From positions 372,001 through 436,000 of the forward strand of contig JAUHJS010000001.1 in NCBI GenBank assembly GCA_030412945.1: DNA of 64,000 bases, read 5' to 3'. Positions 53,801 to 61,144 of the stretch are shown in pieces. Below the pieces are notes generated by a model. That model searched no databases. It saw only the letters and a program-made list of their open reading frames with translations, and was not told the DNA's origin. Origin of the DNA: Shiella aurantiaca (lineage in GTDB: Bacteria > Bacteroidota > Bacteroidia > Cytophagales > Cyclobacteriaceae). The position numbers and the translations under genes are program-made. The first letter of the stretch is position 1. Every line of letters starts with the position of its first letter.

Positions 53801-53916
53801 TGAAGCCGGGAATCTTTCACGCCATTGGCCGGAAAGGTCTCCTGCGCAAATGCCCCTATACTTAAGGTCAGGAGCAATAAGGCGACTTTACATACGGTAT
53901 ACAATCGTTTACTCAT
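50875..53916 (-). CDS. Double amidohydrolase fusion protein, secreted
   Basis: 1013 residues: two amidohydrolase units in tandem after a signal peptide (LLLLTLSIGAFAQ). Unit 1 (about 35-430) has KTIYPSFVDPYSQYG in place of the HxH motif, so it is degenerate. A beta-rich insert and an E/K-rich linker (KKEEKKEEEKKEE) follow. Unit 2 (about 570-970) keeps DEHTHI and ends MVTLNPAKMLHLDNRMGSIK, so it is probably the catalytic half (imidazolonepropionase/dihydroorotase-like). The tail is His/Cys-rich (HMFHCEDVIYHSH). Coupled to the next gene with a 16-base gap. Substrate unknown. Confidence 0.87.
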   Translation of the reverse strand: MSKRLYTVCKVALLLLTLSIGAFAQETFPANGVKDSRLQVYAFTNATIYVDYQTVLQNATLIIKEGKVEQVGAGIAIPKEAIVTDLKGKTIYPSFVDPYSQYGIPAVKAERASWGGQPQLDTKTSGPFNWNEAVKAEYNAYTEFTVNPKEAENLRKAGFGAVNTFRADGLVRGSSALVSLASDRDQNVVLNERTAAHFSLDKGSSRQSYPSSMMGYIALIRQTYLDAQWYKNGGNKTFNDQSLESFNRNQSLPSIFDASDKLNLLRAAKIGSEFGVNYIIKGGGDEYQRINDVKATKASLIIPVNFPDAYDVEDPYDAMMVSLADLKHWELAPTNPSVLASNGVAFAFTASGLKDPSQYLSNIRKAVKAGLDEKTALKAMTATPAQFLRSDNTVGALRKGMLANFVVTNGNLFEDDTKIYQNWVQGKPYVLAEINEIDLSGKYNLMVGNTSYLLEISGKPGSPSAKVKVNDTTELKSTFKMSQDLLSLSFDADKEGNGKIRLSGWMVGKDLKGNGQLVNGEWINWTATYAEALKAEEKKEEKKEEEKKEELGKVIYPFTAFGNETLPKSELILIKNATIWTNEAQGIVTETDVLLKDGKISQIGKNLSSAGARVIDGTGKHLTAGIIDEHTHIAATSINDVQSVSAEVRMGDVIDSEDIDIYRQLAGGVVAGQILHGSANAIGGQSALVKYRWGLAPEQLKINGADGFIKCALGENVKQSNWGDGNTIRYPQTRMGVEQVFVDAFTRAQEYEKEWNAYNALPAKTKAATAAPRRDLELETLLEILRKKRFISCHSYVQSEINMLMKVAERFDFRINTFTHILEGYKLADKMAEHGVAASTFADWWAYKMEVREAIPYNAALMNGEGVVTAINSDDAEMARRLNQEAAKTVKYGGVSEEEAWKMVTLNPAKMLHLDNRMGSIKVGKDADVVLWSDNPLSIYAKAEKTIIDGAVYFDIEQEQAKRTALEQEKARLIQKMLDVKKAGGPTQRPAMRQKHMFHCEDVIYHSHAENLD

Positions 53917-54025
53917 ACAATATCGATTAAGGTTAATTTGTACTAACCTACACTTTTGTATCCGATAACGTAAACGGATTTATACCAATGGTTGCTGGTG
54001 ATTTTTACCGCAAGCTTAGCACTAC

Positions 54026-55963
54026 TTACTCGTGCAGCTTTAGGCGCAAATAGCCCGTGGATGCAGTCGGCTGATAGCCTCTTTCACGCTCAACTTGCCA
54101 ACGCTCTGAACCTAAGATTAAAGCTTCCAACTCACGGAAACAAGGGAAATTTACAGGCTCTACTACGGTTAATTCTATGGGCTGACCGCGCTCATTAACC
54201 AGCACTTCTGCTTTGATTTCTTGAAGCATGCCCAGTTCATCGGCACAGGGAAGACCCAAAACCGCTTCGGCCAGTTGCTGACTGTATGTATCCCATCCAC
54301 CCGGTGGCAATAAAAAGCGCGAGCTGGCCTGGTAATTATACACTTTTCCGCCCTCATCTACCGAGCGACCATACACCAAAGCTCCATTTAGGTACTCTTC
54401 CATAAAATGCTGGCGCCCATCCGCATAATAGCCTACAAAAACCCCATTCCTTTTCCCATTCTGTATGGGTCCTTCCAATTTTACCTGTCCACTCGGGTAA
54501 TGTTCGCGCCATATGCCCTCACCATTGTGCACCAATAGTTTACCGCTTTCGTCCCAGTAGGAATCAATAAAAGGTGCAGGCTCAAAGAAAGTGGTAGCCG
54601 CCAAACGACCATTTGGGTGAAATTCTTCCCATTTGCGCACGGGAGTACCTTTCACCATCAGTCCGGCACGGGTATAAGTACTATCGGGTGAATAGTAGAT
54701 AAAGATACCATCGGCCACTCCGCCTTGGTAATGTCCTTTCATTTGGATGCCACCATTGGCATAAAAATCCAGCGAAGCACCTTGCCATCTACCCAAACTA
54801 TCTTTATTTCCGATACGGTAATAGGCTATCTCTTCTACCGAAACAGGCTCTTTCAGAGGTGCCCAAGCGCTATCGAAATACATTTTTATCGCTTGCAGTT
54901 TTTGCACCTGAGCGGTGTCCTTGCCAGCTTCATTTTCTTCCAAAGAAAAATTGAGCACATACTGCGGTCGTTTAGCTTGATTCAGTTCCTTTACTACTCC
55001 ATCAATGCTATCGTGGTAGGTGTAAGATTCCTTTTCTATACCCAAGATATAATACTGGAGTAATTGCTGACGCAAACGGATGTATTCAATAATGATGGTG
55101 GTATCTTTTTGTAAAGCCTCACGAGGTATTTCCAAATGGGTAAACGCCTCTGAAACTGAATCAAAAACCGGTTTCACCTCTTCTTGCAAGCCTATGAGTC
55201 GATCGCTGTCGGTGGCTGCATTTTGTACAATATCTTTGAACAAAGCATCTGCGGATAGTAATTCTTGAAAAGCCTGATAATACCCCACCTGATATCGGGG
55301 CATTAACCCTATCAGCACAGAAAAAAGTAAGGCAATGGTGACAAGATAATACGTCTTGAAGCGGGTAGTCCGTCTGGATACAAACACAAAAAACAAAGAA
55401 GTAAATACGCCCATCAGAAAGCCCCCAATGTGCGCGGCATTGTCTACCGGAAAGGATAAGCCTATCAGCACATTGATGCCAATAAAAATGAGAAAATTGA
55501 TCAAGACACCCTTAATTTCCTCTTTCTTCTTGTAGGCCGTTACCAGTTGAGCACTCAGCACAAATCCATACAAACCAAAAATAGCACTGGAGGCTCCCGC
55601 ACTAATCACAAAGAGGTTGATGTACAAAGAACTCAAACTCCCCGCCACGCCAAATACCAAAAAAAACAATACAAAATAAGCTGAACCAAGCCTCGTTTCG
55701 GTCATTTTTCCCAAATAATAGAGGGAATACATATTGATCAGCAAATGGAAAATGCCAAAATGCACAAAGTTATTGCTCAGCAAACGCCAATATTCCCCAT
55801 CAAGCGTGTAGGGGGCAAAATTACTACCCCAAGCCAAGGAGCGGATGACATCTTTGCCGTCTTCAAACAAGATACCGTTGACCGCCATGAAGGAGGCCAT
55901 CAGTAAGCAAGCTAATATTAATAAAAAGGTAAGGGGTGTTTTCTTGAGCGAGGAAAAATTCAT
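54026..55963 (-). CDS. Rhomboid protease fused to MORN repeats and a TonB-C-like domain
   Basis: 645 residues. N-terminal rhomboid core of about six helices with the catalytic Ser in AGASSAIFG (Ser125) and His in NAAHIGGFLMG (His178), preceded by NFVHFGIFHLLINMYS. A linker and helical region follow to ~390, then YwqK/MORN-type repeats (GRWQGASLDFYANGG, GIFIYYSPDS, EFHPNGRLAATTFF, GEGIWREHYPSGQVKLEG, NGKRNGVFVGYYADG). The last ~88 residues (ADELGMLQEIKAEVLVNERG ... CFRELEALI) resemble a TonB C-terminal domain. An intramembrane protease with periplasmic binding modules. Starts 7 bases from the hydrolase gene upstream. Confidence 0.85.
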   Translation of the reverse strand: MNFSSLKKTPLTFLLILACLLMASFMAVNGILFEDGKDVIRSLAWGSNFAPYTLDGEYWRLLSNNFVHFGIFHLLINMYSLYYLGKMTETRLGSAYFVLFFLVFGVAGSLSSLYINLFVISAGASSAIFGLYGFVLSAQLVTAYKKKEEIKGVLINFLIFIGINVLIGLSFPVDNAAHIGGFLMGVFTSLFFVFVSRRTTRFKTYYLVTIALLFSVLIGLMPRYQVGYYQAFQELLSADALFKDIVQNAATDSDRLIGLQEEVKPVFDSVSEAFTHLEIPREALQKDTTIIIEYIRLRQQLLQYYILGIEKESYTYHDSIDGVVKELNQAKRPQYVLNFSLEENEAGKDTAQVQKLQAIKMYFDSAWAPLKEPVSVEEIAYYRIGNKDSLGRWQGASLDFYANGGIQMKGHYQGGVADGIFIYYSPDSTYTRAGLMVKGTPVRKWEEFHPNGRLAATTFFEPAPFIDSYWDESGKLLVHNGEGIWREHYPSGQVKLEGPIQNGKRNGVFVGYYADGRQHFMEEYLNGALVYGRSVDEGGKVYNYQASSRFLLPPGGWDTYSQQLAEAVLGLPCADELGMLQEIKAEVLVNERGQPIELTVVEPVNFPCFRELEALILGSERWQVERERGYQPTASTGYLRLKLHE

Positions 55964-55970
55964 AGTCTAT

Positions 55971-57413
55971 TTATGGCTGTGCCGGAACATGCACCGCCTC
56001 TATTATCTTTTTGGTAAACTGGTTGAAATCAAAATTACCCGATTGGGTAAGCCCAAGGCGGACTATGACCAATTTTTCCGAAGGAATAATCATAACGCGC
56101 TGTCCTTCAAAACCATTGGCACTAAAGCAATCGCTGGGTACATCGGGCATGTTACGGTTTTCGGGATTGTCTTTTGCTCCGGCATTCAGCCACCATTGCG
56201 CGCCATATTCCCCTTGCGGAGCGGGCGGAGTGGGTGTAACAGAATAACTCACCCAATCGGCAGGCACTATCTGCTCACCTTGCCATTGTCCTTTTTGGTA
56301 AAAAAGTAAGCCAAAACGCGCCCAATCACGAGGCGTAGCAAAGGTGTACGATGAACCTACAAAAGTGCCGGAGGCATCGGGTTCCATTACAGCTGAGTGC
56401 ATCCCGATTTTATAAAACAATTGCTCATACGGAAAAGCATGATACACCTCCTCTCCTAGCGTTTGGCGGACAATTCGGGAAATGATATTAGTTGTACCAC
56501 TGGAATAGTAAAATTCGGTATCAGGAGCTTTCCCTTGAGGCGATTTGGCCGCAAAAGCACCCATATCGGCCGATTTAAAAAGCATGTGGGTAGCATCGGC
56601 CGGCCCCCCATAGTTTTCTTCCCAAGCCAAACCGCTGGAGGCTCTTAGGAGCTGGTCTAAGGTGATGTTTTTACGTTCATCTGCTTGCCATTCGGCCACG
56701 GGTGCCAGATTCTTCACCTCTAATCGTCCTTGACTTTGTAAAATACCCACCAAGGTACTGGTAATACTTTTCGTCATCGACCAGCCAATTTGCGGAGTAT
56801 TGACATCAAAACCTTGAGCATATTGCTCATATACTAATTGTCCATCGTAAAGCACCACCACCGCACGGGTATTTTGGGGAGCTTCCGGATTAGATTCTTC
56901 AAAAGCGGTTTGCACGACAGCTTGTAAAGCAGGTAGTGAAAACGGAACGGAAAGCGAATCGGGCAATTGATTGCCCATAGGCCAAGGCAAAGTATCTTGA
57001 TTTACCCTTGGTTTTGCGGCCAAGCGAAAGGCTTGCTGACGAACCTCTTCTTCACTCAATTCAGAAAGCAAAGTACATCCTAGACCTTTTCGGAAAATGG
57101 CTTTTTTGGATGCAATTCCTGCAACAGTGCCCGTTACTGAGCTATCAGCATAGGAGACCGTAAATTTTCCGAGATTGAGTGGCGACTTTGCCAATTCTTG
57201 GGCCAATACACTTTCAGGGCTTCTTCCTGCCACAAACACACACGAGCACATATTTTTAGCCCCATATCCGCTAATGATTGGCAAAGCCTGCCAAAGGTAT
57301 CGACCTCCCCAGAGCAAAGCCAGAAGAAGTGCCACACCAAAAATCTTTTTGATAACTTTCACGATAGTAGGTTTTAGACGCTGTAAATTAGAGATTATTC
57401 GGCTTCCCACCAA
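55971..57413 (-). CDS. Beta-lactamase-fold serine hydrolase, membrane-anchored
   Basis: 480 residues. One N-terminal hydrophobic segment (IFGVALLLALLWGGRYLW) likely anchors it with the catalytic domain in the periplasm. Active-site SxxK is in GWSMTKSITSTLVG (Ser ~212), the YSS motif in FYYSSGTTNIISR, and the third motif near FEGQRVMII. This is the class C / 6-aminohexanoate-dimer-hydrolase-like esterase family rather than a resistance enzyme. Immediately upstream (7 bases) of the rhomboid fusion, so it is probably co-transcribed. Confidence 0.88.
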   Translation of the reverse strand: MVGSRIISNLQRLKPTIVKVIKKIFGVALLLALLWGGRYLWQALPIISGYGAKNMCSCVFVAGRSPESVLAQELAKSPLNLGKFTVSYADSSVTGTVAGIASKKAIFRKGLGCTLLSELSEEEVRQQAFRLAAKPRVNQDTLPWPMGNQLPDSLSVPFSLPALQAVVQTAFEESNPEAPQNTRAVVVLYDGQLVYEQYAQGFDVNTPQIGWSMTKSITSTLVGILQSQGRLEVKNLAPVAEWQADERKNITLDQLLRASSGLAWEENYGGPADATHMLFKSADMGAFAAKSPQGKAPDTEFYYSSGTTNIISRIVRQTLGEEVYHAFPYEQLFYKIGMHSAVMEPDASGTFVGSSYTFATPRDWARFGLLFYQKGQWQGEQIVPADWVSYSVTPTPPAPQGEYGAQWWLNAGAKDNPENRNMPDVPSDCFSANGFEGQRVMIIPSEKLVIVRLGLTQSGNFDFNQFTKKIIEAVHVPAQP

Positions 57414-57579
57414 TGCATCCTAATAAAATGAAACGATTAACAAATGCACAAATTCATGAATATCAATCAATTCCAAGCCCAATAAAAAATATCTGCTTCT
57501 TTTTTTAATTCTTTATAGGGGTAAAAAAGGTGTGGGTTGTCTTAACCAATATGCCTTGAAACCGTAGAAATTTAGCTAC

Positions 57580-58173
57580 ATGCAAATAGCCGAACAAGAA
57601 AGGGATACAAGGCAATTGGAACACGACCTGATTACTGGTGACGTAAATGCCTTTGAGATGATTTTTAAATCGTACTACCCTATTTTATGTAATTACGCCT
57701 ACACCTATCTGAAAGATAAAGAAGAGGCCGAAGAGATTGTGCAAAACGTCTTTCTCACCGTGTGGGAAAAACGAAGCCAGATTTCCATTCAGTCTTCCTT
57801 AAAGTCCTACCTCTACCAAACGGTGCGCAATACCTGCCTCAATGTAATCAAACATGAGAAAGTAAAACGCAAGCACCAAGAAGAAACCCTCGCTATCAAA
57901 GAGCGGGCCTACGAAGCCGTAAGCGACCGCGTGATTGGCAAAGAGCTAGAGGAGAAAATTGCGCTCGCGATACAATCCCTGCCGGAACAATGCCGCATTG
58001 TGTTCACCATGAGCCGCTTTGAGGAGCTTAAATATGCCGAAATCGCCTCTGAACTTAATATTTCTGTAAAAACGGTAGAAAACCAAATAGGCAAGGCCCT
58101 TAAGATTATGCGCGAGCAGCTCAAGGAATACCTACCCTTGGTATTGATCTTCTTTCAGTTTTTAATGCTTTGA
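57580..58173 (+). CDS. ECF RNA polymerase sigma factor, FecI-like
   Basis: 197 residues. Region 2: DVNAFEMIFKSYYPILCNYA and DKEEAEEIVQNVFLTVWEKR; region 4: PEQCRIVFTMSRFEELKYAE and SVKTVENQIGKALKIMREQL. First gene of a sigma - FecR - STN - TonB-receptor series, so expected to be released when the receptor senses its ligand. The stop is 2 bases before the FecR start. Its region 4 ends in a hydrophobic tail (YLPLVLIFFQFLML), which may help membrane association. Confidence 0.92.
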   Translation: MQIAEQERDTRQLEHDLITGDVNAFEMIFKSYYPILCNYAYTYLKDKEEAEEIVQNVFLTVWEKRSQISIQSSLKSYLYQTVRNTCLNVIKHEKVKRKHQEETLAIKERAYEAVSDRVIGKELEEKIALAIQSLPEQCRIVFTMSRFEELKYAEIASELNISVKTVENQIGKALKIMREQLKEYLPLVLIFFQFLML

Positions 58174-58175
58174 TT

Positions 58176-59177
58176 ATGAAGGAAACCCCTGAATATATAG
58201 ACGCCCTATTGGGCAAATACTTGGCGGGCGAAAGTTCTCCGGAGGAAAATGCGCAAGTTCAGGCTTGGCTCGAAGAATCGGAAGCAAACGCCAAGTACCT
58301 AGAGGATTTCCGCGTACTCTTTGCCGAATCGGCACAAGTAAAACATTTACCTGTTTTTGATGCCGACAGGGCTTGGCACCGAATGAGCCAAAAGATAAGA
58401 AACGAGGCGCGTGTAATTCCGCTTTGGGGAAACCCTTGGTTTCGCTATGCCTCCATAGCTGCTTCTTTGGTACTGCTGATTACCTTAGCCTATGTGCTGC
58501 AAAAGGGAAATTCCTCCACACTAGTGGAAACCTACCAAGTGAGCGCGCAGGAAAAGGTGCGTACCGATACCCTGCCCGATGGAAGCTTTGCGGTAGCCAA
58601 CAAACACACACAAATCGCCTATTCTTATAATCCTAAGGAGAAAGTTCGTGTGGTCAATTTGAAAGGTGAAGCCTTCTTTGAGGTGGCAGATAATAAGGAA
58701 CAAACCTTTCGCATTGCAGCCGAGGACTTGCTGATTGAGGATATAGGAACGGCATTTAATGTAAAAGCCTATCCGGAGCAGCCTTTTGTGGAAGTGTACG
58801 TAGAATCGGGCGAGGTGCGTCTTTATACCACTGAAAAAGAAGGAATTCACTTATTAGCAGGAGAAACCGGGCGCTACTACAAAGCCGAATCGCGCTTTGA
58901 AAAGCTTGATGAAAGCCCCGAAAATGTGCTAGCCTATAAAACTGGCACCTTCAACTTCTCCAATACTGAGCTCTGGTTTATAGTGGAAACCATAAACGAA
59001 ACCTACAGCCCTAAACTCGCCTTGGCCAATGATAGCATTGCCAATTGCAAGATGACCGTTCAGTTTCACAACCAAGACATACAAAGCATTGCCGAAATTA
59101 TAGCAGCTACTTTCTCATTTACGCTAACAACAACAGAACATGAAATCATATTGGACGGAAAGAGCTGTGCGCAATAA
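58176..59177 (+). CDS. FecR-like anti-sigma factor
   Basis: 333 residues from ATG 58176. N-terminal cytosolic part (IDALLGKYLAGESSPEENAQ) that binds the sigma factor, one transmembrane helix (WFRYASIAASLVLLITLAYV), then the periplasmic FecR domain (TDTLPDGSFAVANKHTQIAY, FEVADNKEQTFRI) and a C-terminal DUF4974-type STN-binding region (FNFSNTELWFIVETINETYS). Overlaps the STN gene by 38 bases, so the pair is coupled. Confidence 0.92.
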   Translation: MKETPEYIDALLGKYLAGESSPEENAQVQAWLEESEANAKYLEDFRVLFAESAQVKHLPVFDADRAWHRMSQKIRNEARVIPLWGNPWFRYASIAASLVLLITLAYVLQKGNSSTLVETYQVSAQEKVRTDTLPDGSFAVANKHTQIAYSYNPKEKVRVVNLKGEAFFEVADNKEQTFRIAAEDLLIEDIGTAFNVKAYPEQPFVEVYVESGEVRLYTTEKEGIHLLAGETGRYYKAESRFEKLDESPENVLAYKTGTFNFSNTELWFIVETINETYSPKLALANDSIANCKMTVQFHNQDIQSIAEIIAATFSFTLTTTEHEIILDGKSCAQ

Positions 59178-61020
59178 ACACAGACTCTTAAGCATTTTCT
59201 TTAGCTTTTGCCTCATGGGGCTAGGCTACCCCGTATCAGCTCAAAGCATTTCTACGCCTCCTTTGGAGCGGGAGCTGAGCATCTCTTTTGAGAATATCAG
59301 TTTAGAAAACGCCCTCAACCGACTAGCCAAAGAAGGACAATTTTCCTTTGCCTACAATGCCGAATTGCTCAATATCCGCCAAAAGGTGAACTACCGCGGC
59401 AATCAGCAATCGGTACGTCAGATTTTAATTGCGCTCTTGGGTACTGAAATCCAACTAAAAGAAAAGGGCAACCACATTATTCTTACTAAGGCTCCGGAAA
59501 AGCCTGCGCAATCAGCCACCAACAGCCCCGAAGAACCCTACCTTTTGGTAAGCGGCTATGTGCTTAATGGCCAAACAGGTAAAAAAATCGCGCAAGCCAG
59601 TATTTACCACAAACAAAAAAACATAGTGGCCCAAAGCAATGAGTACGGATTTTTTACGGTGAAAATTCCCAAGCCCGATTCCGCTACGGTACTGGTTATC
59701 AGTAAAAAAGACTTTGCCGATACCACAGCCATAGCCTATGTAGGCCCTACACCTTTTCTCTCTGTCTATCTGAATCCAATTCCCGTTGTAGAAGCCTCAG
59801 AGGCACCTAGCGATAGCGTTTTACTTGCCTCTGCTGAGCCGGAATATTATCCTGTATTTGCCGACCGTCTGCGCAATAATCCTACAACGGAAGACAGCAC
59901 CAGTAATTTCATTGCTGAACAGTGGATTCAAAACGAAGAAGCCAAGACCCACGTGGAGAACATTGAAGAAACGCTGGAAAGCGACATTGCCTTCTCTGTA
60001 TTTCCTTTTGCCGGAACCAATGGCCTGCTGAGTGGTAATACGCGCAACAATGTATCTGTCAATCTACTGGGAGGCTACTCCAAGGGAACCAATATTATGG
60101 AATTGGCCGGACTGTTTAATATCGACAATGGCGATGTTTCGGGTATTCAAATGGCCGGACTTTTCAATATCAACAGCGGAAAGATGACAGGTCTGCAAGC
60201 GGCCGGACTCATTAATGTCAATGGTAATTCAGTAATTGCCCTGCAATCGGCCGGATTGATGAATATCAACGCCCGTGATGCTCATGCCTGGCAAATGGCC
60301 GGATTGCTCAACATCAATGGAGGCAAAGGCTCGGGCGCACAAATGGCCGGATTGGGTAATATCCAAGCAGGCGATTATAAAGGTTCGCAATTTGCCGGGC
60401 TGTTTAATATCTCCGAAGGCCGCATGCAGGGTGCCCAGTTTGCCGGATTCCTCAATCGCGCCCATTACCTAAAGGGCACACAAATGGGCTTTATCAATGT
60501 GGCCGATAGTGTGAAAGGCGTAAGTTTTGGCTTTCTAAGCTTTGTAAAACATGGCTATCATCAAATAGAAGTGTCTGCCGATGAAATCTTCTATACCAAT
60601 TTGGCTTTCCGTACCGGAGTAAATGCTTTTTATAATATTTTCAGCATCGGTGCCAAACCACAGACCTTGGAAACCATCCCGGTATGGACTGTAGGCTATG
60701 GAATAGGAACTGCACCACGCCTTACCCGCTGGCTCTACCTCAACTTTGACATCACGGCCAACCACCTAAGCCAAGGCGATTTCCTTACGGCTGTGAGCTT
60801 GCTCAACAAAGGATATTTGGGTCTGGAACTGCGTATGGGCAAAAAGCTCGGCCTTGCCGCTGGCTTTACCTACAACGTGTATTTGCAAGACTATAGTCGA
60901 GAGGTACTTCCACTGGAATTTGTAAAAGAATATCAACCGCGCATTATTGATAGCCATTCTTACAACCCTTTGCAAGTCACCCGCTGGTGGGGTGCTAAAG
61001 TGGCCGTACGGTTTTTATAA
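59140..61020 (+). CDS. Stand-alone STN-domain protein with 16-residue surface repeats
   Basis: 626 residues. Signal peptide (SIFFSFCLMGLGYPVSAQS), STN domain (about 45-125: SISFENISLENALNRLAKEG ... VRQILIALLGTEIQL), a carboxypeptidase-regulatory-like domain (LVSGYVLNGQTGKKIAQASI), an acidic linker, then eight or more 16-residue repeats of the form x-Q-M/A/S-AGL-x-N-I (60092-60520), and a C-terminal barrel-like part. STN domains normally lie at the N-terminus of a TonB receptor and talk to FecR. Here the STN is on a separate protein before a receptor without one. Confidence 0.85.
   Translation: MKSYWTERAVRNKHRLLSIFFSFCLMGLGYPVSAQSISTPPLERELSISFENISLENALNRLAKEGQFSFAYNAELLNIRQKVNYRGNQQSVRQILIALLGTEIQLKEKGNHIILTKAPEKPAQSATNSPEEPYLLVSGYVLNGQTGKKIAQASIYHKQKNIVAQSNEYGFFTVKIPKPDSATVLVISKKDFADTTAIAYVGPTPFLSVYLNPIPVVEASEAPSDSVLLASAEPEYYPVFADRLRNNPTTEDSTSNFIAEQWIQNEEAKTHVENIEETLESDIAFSVFPFAGTNGLLSGNTRNNVSVNLLGGYSKGTNIMELAGLFNIDNGDVSGIQMAGLFNINSGKMTGLQAAGLINVNGNSVIALQSAGLMNINARDAHAWQMAGLLNINGGKGSGAQMAGLGNIQAGDYKGSQFAGLFNISEGRMQGAQFAGFLNRAHYLKGTQMGFINVADSVKGVSFGFLSFVKHGYHQIEVSADEIFYTNLAFRTGVNAFYNIFSIGAKPQTLETIPVWTVGYGIGTAPRLTRWLYLNFDITANHLSQGDFLTAVSLLNKGYLGLELRMGKKLGLAAGFTYNVYLQDYSREVLPLEFVKEYQPRIIDSHSYNPLQVTRWWGAKVAVRFL
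60092..60520 (+). repeat. 48-base coding repeat, eight or more units
   Basis: GGCCGG recurs at exact 48-base intervals (60105, 60153, 60201, 60249, 60297 and on), each unit encoding 16 residues around AGL-x-N-I. Later units drift (AGFLNRAHYLKG, MGFINVADSVKG). Likely a beta-solenoid. Confidence 0.85.
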
Positions 61021-61024
61021 TAGT

Positions 61025-61059
61025 AAAAAATAACCAGAATAATCCTCTGGTTATTTTTT
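61025..61059 (+). terminator. Terminator after the STN protein gene
   Basis: AAAAAATAACCAGA and TCTGGTTATTTTTT arms, 7-base loop, long T-run. It separates the sigma-FecR-STN operon from the receptor gene. Confidence 0.85.
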
Positions 61060-61144
61060 TTACAATAATTAGATTTTTTATCACTTTACATAGGGGCAAA
61101 CGTATTGTATGTTGTCATAGATGCAAAATTGAAAACAGCATCTT

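Noticed and set aside
55971-57413. Antibiotic-resistance beta-lactamase
   Set aside because: SxxK and YSS context fits the broad esterase / 6-aminohexanoate-dimer hydrolase group; no resistance-class signature.
60092-60520. CRISPR-like regular 48-base repeat
   Set aside because: The period is a multiple of three, the repeats are diverged and lie within an intact reading frame, and no spacers or cas genes are present.
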